Assembly (NCBI RefSeq): GCF_002903145.1
Contig: NZ_PPDJ01000002.1
Span: forward strand, 186,001 to 250,000
Source: Halobacteriovorax sp. DA5
GTDB taxonomy: Bacteria > Bdellovibrionota > Bacteriovoracia > Bacteriovoracales > Bacteriovoracaceae
DNA: 64,000 bases
Direction: 5' to 3'
Shown: positions 51,418 to 59,126 of the stretch, piece after piece
Layout of the letters: every line of letters begins with the position of its first letter
Numbering within the stretch: the stretch's first letter is position 1
The notes under the pieces: model-generated
Databases searched by the model: none
What the model was told of the DNA's origin: nothing
Seen by the model: only the letters and a program-made list of their open reading frames with translations
Position numbers and translations under genes: made by a program

Positions 51418-52347
51418 CTAGCAGTGCAAATGGATTTTATAAAGCTTATGAATCTTTTGATCATGAAAGTCCTCAGGGATGCTCCATCTTGTCATATCCT
51501 TGACTTCAAAGCTCTGTTGTACTTGCTCACTAAGTTTAAAGCTACGTAAGTTATTTGAAAAATAGAGGACGCCACTATCTTCAAGAAGTTTTGAACAGTG
51601 CTCAATTAAAAGCTCGTGGTCTTTTTGCACATCAAATACAACATCCATTTTTTTAGATTTTGACATTGATGGTGGATCAAGGATGATGACATCGTATTTC
51701 TTGTCCTGCTTTAAAGCTTCATCTTTTAGGTATTTTAAAACATCTTCTCTAATGAAAGTATGTTTATTGATATCTAATTCATTAAGTTTAAAGTTTTCTT
51801 TTGCCCAATCAAGATACGTATTAGACATATCAACACTTGTTACAGTTGCTCCAGCATATGCACTTGCAACAGATAAGCTTCCTGTATAGCAAAAAAGGTT
51901 TAATACTTTTTTATTTTGAAAATCTTCTTTTGCTAATAATTGCCTTAGTGGCCTATGATCGAGAAAGAGGCCTGTATCAATATACTTATTTAAAACTAGT
52001 TTAAATTTTAAATTACCTTCTTGAGAAATAAGGGGAGTTTCACCTTTAGATTTTTCATATTGAAAATCCTGTCCTTGTACCTTTCTTTCTTTTATGAAAA
52101 TGGCATCATCGTTAAGTTCAGTGTGTTCCTTAATGGCCTCAACCAATAGGGGAAGATGGTTCTTATCAGCGTCAATCTTATCAATGCTTCTTTTATAAAT
52201 AACACAGTAATTGGCGTGAATATCAACAATGAAAGGAAAGTCAGGAATGTCTCTGTCATAGAGGCGAAATGAATCAATATTATTTCTCTTGGCCCATTTC
52301 TTTTTATGTCGATAAAGTTTTTTGATGCGCCCATTGATTGCACTCAT
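51418..52347 (-). CDS. RlmK-like 23S rRNA methyltransferase, free-standing
   Basis: The 309-residue SAM-dependent methyltransferase matches the C-terminal RlmK half of E. coli RlmKL: YIDTGLFLDHRPLRQLL, LNLFCYTGSLSVASAYAGA, SVDMSNTYLDWAKENF, VIILDPPSMSKSK and LYFSNNLRSFKL. RlmK makes m7G2069 in 23S rRNA. The RlmL half, which makes m2G2445, is absent, so the gene is a split version. An RlmI-type role cannot be fully excluded. A GAAGGAAAA site precedes the ATG. Confidence 0.85.
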   Translation of the reverse strand: MSAINGRIKKLYRHKKKWAKRNNIDSFRLYDRDIPDFPFIVDIHANYCVIYKRSIDKIDADKNHLPLLVEAIKEHTELNDDAIFIKERKVQGQDFQYEKSKGETPLISQEGNLKFKLVLNKYIDTGLFLDHRPLRQLLAKEDFQNKKVLNLFCYTGSLSVASAYAGATVTSVDMSNTYLDWAKENFKLNELDINKHTFIREDVLKYLKDEALKQDKKYDVIILDPPSMSKSKKMDVVFDVQKDHELLIEHCSKLLEDSGVLYFSNNLRSFKLSEQVQQSFEVKDMTRWSIPEDFHDQKIHKLYKIHLHC

Positions 52348-52422
52348 GATTTTTCCTTCTGTAAATTCAAGCAGCTGATATCACAAAGATTATGCTTAAA
52401 TTTTAATATTTTGCAAGTACCT

Positions 52423-52453
52423 GACTAAAGTATGCGACTAAGGTTTCCGTTAA
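52423..52453 (+). promoter_or_regulatory. FliA (sigma-28)-like promoter, copy 2
   Basis: GACTAAAGTAT (52423-52433) and TCCGTTAA (52446-52453) have the same 16-base spacing between TAAA and the -10 as the site at 32456-32486. It lies about 75 bases upstream of the next secreted-protein gene. Confidence 0.45.
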
Positions 52454-52531
52454 GTAAGACGATATTACGAAAGCTTATCAATTTTAACATATATACAATT
52501 GATTCACATTCTATTTCGTGAGGAGAGTTTA

Positions 52532-53464
52532 ATGAAATTTATGGGTAGAAGTATGCTTGCGCTGTATGCGTTTGTAGCAATTTCTGGAAGTACTTATGCA
52601 AGTATCTTTACTTTTGGCGAGCTTTTATTGAAGCCGGTCTCAATCAAATCTAAAATTGTGAAAGAAGGGGTCTCTGGCGCTTCTGTTACAAGCCTCAAAG
52701 ATTCGATTAATAATAGTGTCGCTTCGCTTTCGCATGGACATGCAAGTTTGAGTGATGCCCTTGTTGAGCTAAGGCCAAATACGACAAAAGAAGATGCTGC
52801 AAAAATAGGTCGTATTCTAGCTGCATTAAAAATGAATCACGATACCGTCACAGGGCAAGAGTTTAAGGATATTGTAAATGATCTTGCTTATATTGCATCT
52901 GTTTATGGTGAAGACTCTAGTAAGATTTTAAATTGTTCATATTGTAAATCGGATCAATTAGCTAGTCTTGGATTCAAGTCAAATATTACTGTTGTTGCTG
53001 ATCCAGTTTTAAAAAAACAAGTTTCACGACTTCCAAAAAGTTCTACATCTATTTCTCGCTACATTAGCAAGATGTCTCGAAAGGGCAATGCTAAAGATGT
53101 CACTCGTTACCTCGATGCAGGTGAGCGTAAGACTCTAGCGTTATTCTTAAGTTTTAATGATCGTGGAGCAAAGAAAGAATACAAGCAGTTCTATGATGCT
53201 GTTTCAAAATACAATGCTGACAAGGCCGGAAATGTAACTCTTGCTGGACCTACTGCAAAGGCATCTTTCTGGAAAATTATTGATGGTAAGTTTTCGCCAC
53301 AAAGAGCAGCGAAATTAGCTAAGGCCATTAATGAAGCAGCTAAGAAGCCAGTTTCTAAAAGAGAAGATGAGTTTTATAAGCAACTTTATAAAGTTAGCGA
53401 TAAGACTCCTGAAACAGCAAATAGTATTGAAGAGCTAAAAGCTAAAAAGTGTTTTTTCAAATAA
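52532..53464 (+). CDS. Exported protein of unknown function, partner of the amidoligase-like gene
   Basis: The ATG at 52532 has a GAGGAGAG site and gives 310 residues. A signal peptide (LALYAFVAISGSTYA) is followed by a helical, basic protein with a local Cys pair (NCSYCK, a CxxC motif) and no recognised domain. It lies 33 bases upstream of the giant amidoligase-like gene on the same strand, so it is very probably co-transcribed. A CxxC motif could mean redox or metal binding. A FliA-like site lies upstream. Confidence 0.75.
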   Translation: MKFMGRSMLALYAFVAISGSTYASIFTFGELLLKPVSIKSKIVKEGVSGASVTSLKDSINNSVASLSHGHASLSDALVELRPNTTKEDAAKIGRILAALKMNHDTVTGQEFKDIVNDLAYIASVYGEDSSKILNCSYCKSDQLASLGFKSNITVVADPVLKKQVSRLPKSSTSISRYISKMSRKGNAKDVTRYLDAGERKTLALFLSFNDRGAKKEYKQFYDAVSKYNADKAGNVTLAGPTAKASFWKIIDGKFSPQRAAKLAKAINEAAKKPVSKREDEFYKQLYKVSDKTPETANSIEELKAKKCFFK

Positions 53465-53497
53465 TTAAATAAATAATAAAAAATGAAGGTATAGCGT

Positions 53498-56400
53498 ATG
53501 AGTGATACTAATAGAAAATTTAAAGATCTTTATTTGCCAGTTGTTGGAACTGTTGCAATTGGGACAGCTGCTTTTTTTGGGGTATCCCAACTTAAGCATG
53601 GTGATTATCGAAATCCATCTTCTGATGGAAGTTTCAAAACTGCTTATGAAGCATGGGCCGATCTTCAGTATTCTGGAGCATCATATAGTGCCAAGGCGCT
53701 TTTAGTAGATGATAAAACTCTTCCAGGCATGCTTGGAGGGGTAACTTACGGTGCCGAAAAAGAAGCGTCTTCTTCTCTATTAACAAGAGTCATGTCTCCT
53801 TCGACGGCAATTATTAAAAAGAATATTGATACTCTTTCAGATGCAAATAAAGAGCTTTTCTTTCGCGATTTCTTAGAAAATTATGCAAAGGACTCTAATG
53901 GTTATCGTACTTATAAAGACGTTACGACAGGTCGAAAGATTGATCTCGCAAGAGACGTTGTAGACGCCGAAGGAAACCCTAAGGTTATTGACTTAACTGA
54001 GCTTAAGGCAACTGATATCAAAACAGCTGACTTAGCAACTTTAGAAAAAGTTTTCTACAATCTATTTGAGCAGATGGAAGATCGATCAATGACTTTCATT
54101 AAGCCGACTGTTAGGCGTAAGTTTTTTACTGGAAACCTTCCTGGTCTTCCAAAGATTGTTCAACCAGAAGGTGGTGGTTGGTATAGCAAACCACATAAAT
54201 TTCTTGGTAACAAGCAAGACTACCGCGAGTGGAAGCCTAACTTTGGTAAGGCCGAAAGATTTCTTACAGATGCCCATGGCCACGGTGGTGGTAATGGTGG
54301 TTGGGAGATTAACTTTAAGGCCCAAAATACTTATGGTGAATTCGAAGAAATGGTTGCATGGTTTAGGGAATCTCTTTCTCAAGTTGTGCGCGATCCTTTA
54401 ACTGGTAAGAATAAAGTTCAACTCTTTCAAGCTCCTGGTCACCAGAGACTTGTTTTTAGAAAGCACCCTGATCTCGATGAAGCAAAGCTTTCAGAGTTCT
54501 ACCGTACGATTCAGTCTTATATTGTATTAAATGGTATTAAAGGTAACTCTGGAATTGAATTTGCCAATTATAAGAATGTTCAAACAGAATCAAACCTTAC
54601 TAATCTTTATCATGGTGGACGTGGTGTAATTAGGCCAGACGATCAGTGGAAGCCATGGATTGAAAAGACTGGTGGTTTAGGTATAGAGTTTAGGGCCGGA
54701 ACAAAGAACCTTGCGCCTGCAAGATTTTATCAAACGACACTGGCCGCTCGTATTGGGGCCAATGACTTTAGTGGCATTGCAAGTATTTCAGACTATAACT
54801 TAAATAGCCCTGCATTTAGAGAGCCTGAAAGTATTGCAGCGCGATTTGGTATTGAACTGAGTGTTGTCGAACAGGCAATCGCTAATATGCAAAAGGCAGG
54901 AATTAAGGCCGACTACCGTGTGATGTTCTGGGGCTGGACAGAACCAGAGGTTGCATTCATTGGGGATACAAAGCGCGAGATCATTAAAAATCTTGTTAAA
55001 GATTATACACAAAAAGTCGCTCTACTTGATCCGAATATGTCTCAAGACAAACTAAAACAAGAAATTCGTGAAATGAATCGTACATGGGTTTCAGCTTCTA
55101 AGTTAATTGATGATCTTGAAGCCTATATGCGTCCTAAGAAAATGGACTATAATGCATTAACAATGGACTTTAAGGCCAACGTCGATGCTCCTAATAGAGT
55201 TGCAAATCCAGTCGATGTTAATAAGATTGATCTTGGTATCGAGTACTCTGGTAAGTTCCCATTAAGACTTAAGTCGATTACTTCTAAAGATCGTCTTGAA
55301 GATGGTAAGCGCGCTTGGGTACAAACTGTTATTGATCTGTCATCACAAGAGCGTGAAGCAATTATTAAAAGAGTTGCTCAAGATCTTTATGAAGAAATTG
55401 GTGGAGAAGAAGGTGAGGCACCTGTTAAATTAGAAGTTGATGGACACGGGCACGGACTTGATGTTGCCTATGCAATTCGCGATTCTAAAGGCCGAAAATG
55501 GCAAGTTGAATGGGATGGTATTGGCCGCTCATATACTCCTTCTGGTGAGATCATTGCAGATTCTCCACGTGGGGGAACGATTGAGCTAATTACGCCAAAG
55601 TTTACTCCTACTATTGAAGAGGTATCGTCGGTATATAAAGCTTTTGAGAAGAATAATGTTCTTCCATCATTAATGGCCGGTGGTGGTCACGTCAATATTG
55701 ACCTTGCTGCATTTGATGGTAACCCTAAGGCCCTTGCAAGATTCTTAACAATCTTCCACGAGCATAGAGGGATCATTTCATTAATGTTCCAGCATATTAA
55801 TCGTACACACACTTCAGAGCCTGTCGTTGTAAGTGATACACTTAAGAATGCACTTAAGGACTTTAATGGATCTGAAGAAGAACTTAAAAAGCTTCTTTAT
55901 AATGAAAGGTACTTTAATACTCGCTTCGGACGTAAGACTCGTTATATCCAACTTGATGTTTCAGCTTACTTTCAGGATGTTATCCCAGAAGAGTTTGTAA
56001 CAGATGACTTTGATATCTCTAATCCTACAACAGATTGGAGAAGAACTTTTAGAGTCGATCCAAAAATTAGAAAAGGTGAGTTTAGAATGTTCAATGCTCC
56101 TCGTGATGCGGCCGAATCAGCAATGCAGATTCAGCTTGTAAGAGCAATGCTTGATAAGGCCATCAATAGTACGACTGCCTTATCTGGTGAAATTGATAAT
56201 ACGACTCATGTTGATTATGTTAAGAAACCAGATATGGTTGAAGATGATCTTAAAAAGTTATGTGATGATTTAGGACTTGATGTTAACCAATTCCGTACAG
56301 CTGCAATGGAAGGTTTATCTATTTCTCAACTAGAGTCAGATAAAATCTTCTTTAGAAGTATTGATGAGAAAATGGCAATCCATCCTCATCAACCTGGTTG

Positions 56401-56626
56401 GGGAAAAGCTGTTGATGCAAGAAGTAGCGATGAAGCTCTTAACTCTACTGGACGTCAGTGGACTCCAGGGCCAGCTGATGAGTTAAATACAATGGATAAT
56501 GAGCACCGTATCCGTGCAGCTCTTGCTGCCCAAGAGATGAGACAAGATATTGTTCCAGCTCGTGAGCTACCAGGAGAGTTTGTGAGAACAAATAGTTGTG
56601 AAGAATTATTAAATGAAATTTTATAG
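53498..56626 (+). CDS. Membrane-anchored protein with two amidoligase-like domains
   Basis: The 1042-residue protein has an N-terminal transmembrane helix (LYLPVVGTVAIGTAAFFGV, about 11-29). Two halves are similar in layout: residues about 200-460 (DAHGHGGGNGGWEINFK at 258-274; APGHQRLVF) and about 576-900 (DLGIEYSGKF; DGHGHGLDVAYAI at 648-660; GGTIELITPKFTP; GGGHVNIDLAAF). The second half matches the Amidoligase_2 / COOH-NH2 ligase pattern of the glutamine-synthetase superfamily: a GxE start, an ELITP strand and an HVNID strand. The first half lacks several of these residues. Such enzymes form amide bonds using ATP, and a periplasmic location would be odd. The topology is not settled by sequence. 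Function unknown; peptide or envelope modification is an inference. Confidence 0.75.
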   Translation: MSDTNRKFKDLYLPVVGTVAIGTAAFFGVSQLKHGDYRNPSSDGSFKTAYEAWADLQYSGASYSAKALLVDDKTLPGMLGGVTYGAEKEASSSLLTRVMSPSTAIIKKNIDTLSDANKELFFRDFLENYAKDSNGYRTYKDVTTGRKIDLARDVVDAEGNPKVIDLTELKATDIKTADLATLEKVFYNLFEQMEDRSMTFIKPTVRRKFFTGNLPGLPKIVQPEGGGWYSKPHKFLGNKQDYREWKPNFGKAERFLTDAHGHGGGNGGWEINFKAQNTYGEFEEMVAWFRESLSQVVRDPLTGKNKVQLFQAPGHQRLVFRKHPDLDEAKLSEFYRTIQSYIVLNGIKGNSGIEFANYKNVQTESNLTNLYHGGRGVIRPDDQWKPWIEKTGGLGIEFRAGTKNLAPARFYQTTLAARIGANDFSGIASISDYNLNSPAFREPESIAARFGIELSVVEQAIANMQKAGIKADYRVMFWGWTEPEVAFIGDTKREIIKNLVKDYTQKVALLDPNMSQDKLKQEIREMNRTWVSASKLIDDLEAYMRPKKMDYNALTMDFKANVDAPNRVANPVDVNKIDLGIEYSGKFPLRLKSITSKDRLEDGKRAWVQTVIDLSSQEREAIIKRVAQDLYEEIGGEEGEAPVKLEVDGHGHGLDVAYAIRDSKGRKWQVEWDGIGRSYTPSGEIIADSPRGGTIELITPKFTPTIEEVSSVYKAFEKNNVLPSLMAGGGHVNIDLAAFDGNPKALARFLTIFHEHRGIISLMFQHINRTHTSEPVVVSDTLKNALKDFNGSEEELKKLLYNERYFNTRFGRKTRYIQLDVSAYFQDVIPEEFVTDDFDISNPTTDWRRTFRVDPKIRKGEFRMFNAPRDAAESAMQIQLVRAMLDKAINSTTALSGEIDNTTHVDYVKKPDMVEDDLKKLCDDLGLDVNQFRTAAMEGLSISQLESDKIFFRSIDEKMAIHPHQPGWGKAVDARSSDEALNSTGRQWTPGPADELNTMDNEHRIRAALAAQEMRQDIVPARELPGEFVRTNSCEELLNEIL

Positions 56627-56632
56627 AAAAGA

Positions 56633-56661
56633 AAAGGGCCTCATCAGAGGCCCTTTATTTT
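56633..56661. terminator. Rho-independent terminator, bidirectional
   Basis: The stem AAAGGGCCTC / GAGGCCCTTT has an ATCA loop and short T-rich flanks. It ends both the amidoligase-like gene and the receiver gene. Confidence 0.8.
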
Positions 56662-56671
56662 ATATTAATTT

Positions 56672-57025
56672 TTAAGCTTGTAAATCCTGAATATAATCCA
56701 TAAAGACTTGATGGCGAATTGGCTTATAAAGAATGTCATGTGCGCCTAGTTCTTTTACTTCATCAAGAGACACTTCTTGGTGGGCCGTTACAAAAATAAA
56801 TTTCTTGAAATCTAGTCCTTCTAAAATAAGGTTTTTTAAGAAGTCGATTCCATTCATTTTTGGCATGCGAATATCAGAGAAAATATAATCGAATTTTTCA
56901 TTCTTAACTTTCTCAAGCGCCTCTTCACCATTGTACGCAACTTCATAATCTAATCCGATGCGATCAAACATGTATTGATAGAGCTCTACTAATTCAACTT
57001 CATCTTCCACAAATAAAAACTTCAA
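56672..57025 (-). CDS. CheY-like response regulator receiver
   Basis: The 117-residue receiver starts at TTG 57025 (AGGA site 8 bases upstream). A longer frame to 57076 adds residues that do not resemble a receiver. The acidic cluster is in FLFVEDEVELVE, the phospho-acceptor Asp in YIFSDIRMPKMNG, the Thr in FIFVTAH and the Lys in LYKPIRH. No output domain or adjacent kinase is present. The leader includes a TTGATA-N17-TATGAT promoter (57072-57100). Confidence 0.88.
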   Translation of the reverse strand: MKFLFVEDEVELVELYQYMFDRIGLDYEVAYNGEEALEKVKNEKFDYIFSDIRMPKMNGIDFLKNLILEGLDFKKFIFVTAHQEVSLDEVKELGAHDILYKPIRHQVFMDYIQDLQA

Positions 57026-57071
57026 ATTAAAAATCCTGTTGTGCCGTGCTGTGTTGTCTAAAAGACACTTC

Positions 57072-57100
57072 ATCATAGTTAATTTTTATTTGTTTATCAA
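57072..57100 (-). promoter_or_regulatory. Promoter of the receiver gene
   Basis: TTGATA (57095-57100) and TATGAT (57072-57077) are 17 bases apart on the minus strand. The predicted mRNA start leaves a leader of about 40 bases to the TTG start. Confidence 0.6.
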
Positions 57101-57123
57101 GCAATTTAGTTTGATTGACTTAA

Positions 57124-58716
57124 CTATTTGAAATCATTTGTCTTGAAAAACTCTACATCAGCATACTTTTCCGTTGCAAGCTTAAGGTCCCATTCCGTGC
57201 GGTAAATAAAGCAAGGGCGGTCCTTAATATCAAAAGCGATATTTGCACTATAGCGGGAAACAAACTCGTCTTTAATTTTCTCGCTTGGAAATTTTATCCA
57301 TCTAATACCGTTGTAAGGGAAGCCTTCGTATTCTCCCTTAACATTATATTCGTCTTCTAGGCGACGTTGGACAACTTCAAATTGCAGGGCACCAACTGCA
57401 CCAAGAATTTTCTCTGTTGAGTTATGGCGTCTAAACAACTGAACAGAACCTTCTTCTGATAGTTGCTGTAGACCTTTATCAAGCTGCTTTCCTTTCATTG
57501 GATCTTTTAAGAGAACTCTCTTAAATAGTTCCGGGGCAAAGCTTGGAATCCCTGTAAACTGCATGATTTCACCTTCTGTAAAAGTGTCTCCAATTTGCAG
57601 CTTTCCTGAATCGTGGATACCAATGATATCTCCTGGAATTGCATATTCAGTAATTTCTCGATCTTGCGCTTGAAAGATTAGTGGAGTTGCTATTTTTAAT
57701 TCTTTTCCTGTTCTTGCTAATGTAACTTTTTGGCCACGAGTAAACTTTCCTGAACAAACGCGGATGAAAGCGACACGGTCACGGTGTTTCTTGTCCATAT
57801 TTGCTTGAATTTTAAAAACGAAACCACTGAATTTATTTTCGTTTGGTTCAACAATACGTGTTTCACCTTTTTCAATTGGAGCAGTTATAACTTCACGCTT
57901 ACCAGGTCCTGGAGCAAATTTTGAGAATGTATCTAAAACTTCTTTTACACCAAAGTTATTAAGGGCCGATCCAAAGTACATCGGTGTCATGATACCTGCT
58001 AAGAATTCTTCTTCGTCGAATTCTGGCATTAGCTCACTAATCATCTCAAGATCGTTTTCTAACTTTTCTAATAATTCTTCGCCAACAAAGTCGACAATAT
58101 GTTGAGCTCTCAAGTCACTTGCATCAATGATATTTGGACTAAACGGGTCTTGAGCATCTTTAAAGCTCATAATTGTTTTCTTCTTAAGATCGTAGACACC
58201 TTTGAAATCAACACCTGAACCAATTGGCCATGTCATTGGAACGCATTGAATTGAACAAGTCTTTTCAACATCATCAATTAGTTCAAATGGGTCAAGAGAG
58301 TCGCGGTCAAATTTATTACAGAAGGAAACGATTGGAGTGTCACGCATACGACAAACTTCCATTAGCTTCTTAGTTTGTGTCTCAACACCTTTGGCCGAGT
58401 CAATCATCATAAGAACACTTTCAACTGCCGTAAGTGTACGATAAGTATCTTCAGAGAAATCCTTGTGACCTGGAGTATCGAGAAGGTGCATGGCACGTTC
58501 GTTATATGGAAATGACATAACAGATGATGTAATTGAGATACCACGCTCTTTTTCCATCTCCATCCAGTCTGATTTTGCGTAATTACCTTGCTTACTTTTA
58601 ACCATACCTACGCTGCGCACAACCTGACCAAACCATAAGAGTTTTTCTGTCATCGTTGTTTTACCCGCATCCGGGTGAGAAATAATCGCAAAGGTCGCTC
58701 TTTTTAAATCTTCCAT
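57124..58716 (-). CDS. prfC: Peptide chain release factor 3
   Basis: RF3 is a GTPase that recycles RF1 and RF2 after termination. The 530-residue protein has the P-loop SHPDAGKT (13-20), the G3 motif DTPGHKDFSEDTYRTL and the G4 motif CNKFDRD, followed by EF-G-like domains. The length equals E. coli PrfC (529). It lies alone between the receiver gene and a 408-base intergenic stretch. Confidence 0.97.
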   Translation of the reverse strand: MEDLKRATFAIISHPDAGKTTMTEKLLWFGQVVRSVGMVKSKQGNYAKSDWMEMEKERGISITSSVMSFPYNERAMHLLDTPGHKDFSEDTYRTLTAVESVLMMIDSAKGVETQTKKLMEVCRMRDTPIVSFCNKFDRDSLDPFELIDDVEKTCSIQCVPMTWPIGSGVDFKGVYDLKKKTIMSFKDAQDPFSPNIIDASDLRAQHIVDFVGEELLEKLENDLEMISELMPEFDEEEFLAGIMTPMYFGSALNNFGVKEVLDTFSKFAPGPGKREVITAPIEKGETRIVEPNENKFSGFVFKIQANMDKKHRDRVAFIRVCSGKFTRGQKVTLARTGKELKIATPLIFQAQDREITEYAIPGDIIGIHDSGKLQIGDTFTEGEIMQFTGIPSFAPELFKRVLLKDPMKGKQLDKGLQQLSEEGSVQLFRRHNSTEKILGAVGALQFEVVQRRLEDEYNVKGEYEGFPYNGIRWIKFPSEKIKDEFVSRYSANIAFDIKDRPCFIYRTEWDLKLATEKYADVEFFKTNDFK

Positions 58717-58776
58717 TTAGCTTGTATCCTAATTTTATAATTTTATGATGCGACACTGTAACACTCTTATGATCAT

Positions 58777-58805
58777 TTGAATAGCTTGTATCAGCAGATT
58801 GATAA
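58777..58805 (+). promoter_or_regulatory. Possible plus-strand promoter in intergenic region
   Basis: TTGAAT (58777-58782), 17 bases, TGATAA (58800-58805). It points toward the plus-strand terminator at 59098-59126, with no gene between them. Confidence 0.25.
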
Positions 58806-58995
58806 AGTGAATTTATGGAAGAGAGTCGAGGATTTAGTTGAGTTTTAAGTTTTATTAATGGGACTTATTAGGTCAACAAACTACTGTTGTAATATTTACA
58901 TGTGCAAAAATGATAGGTTGAAACATCTCAAATCACGTCGTATAAACCACTCATTAATGTAGCAGGGATTGATGAATAAACATATCGATAAAGTT

Positions 58996-59017
58996 GTGTT
59001 GTTGTTCTTTGTTCCCC
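58996..59017 (-). repeat. Intergenic element copy B (GGGGAAC..GAACAACAACAC)
   Basis: On the minus strand GGGGAAC-AAA-GAACAACAACAC, nearly identical to 25804-25824. A shorter copy of its AACAACAACACG part occurs nearby (minus strand, about 59034-59048). Confidence 0.4.
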
Positions 59018-59097
59018 AAATTCGTGTTAATTTTCGTGTTGTTGTTATTCTCGAATTATTCGTATGTTTTTCAATTTCTGCTACACCTAATATATAT

Positions 59098-59126
59098 AAA
59101 GGCCTGCATTGCAGGCCTTTTTTTTT
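59098..59126. terminator. Strong terminator (plus-strand T9; also adjacent to gcvP end)
   Basis: The stem AAAGGCCTGC / GCAGGCCTTT is followed by T9 on the plus strand. On the minus strand it sits right after the gcvP stop codon but is followed by TTTATATAT, a poorer tract. It could end both gcvP and an unseen plus-strand transcript. Confidence 0.85.

Larger units (their letters stand above)
58717..59124. other. 408-base intergenic region with terminator and repeated element
   Basis: This is the only stretch longer than 300 bases without a gene. No tRNA or known RNA fold was recognised. It holds one strong plus-strand terminator at its right end, a possible plus-strand promoter (TTGAAT-N17-TGATAA, 58777-58805), and the element copy at 58996-59017. 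A 34-codon frame at 58858 lacks a ribosome site. A small RNA of about 310 bases would be consistent, but it is not shown. Confidence 0.4.

Noticed and set aside
58858..58962. 34-codon open frame on the plus strand in the long intergenic region
   Set aside because: It has no ribosome site, no sequence character of a protein, and a start in a T/A-rich run. It is more likely chance.
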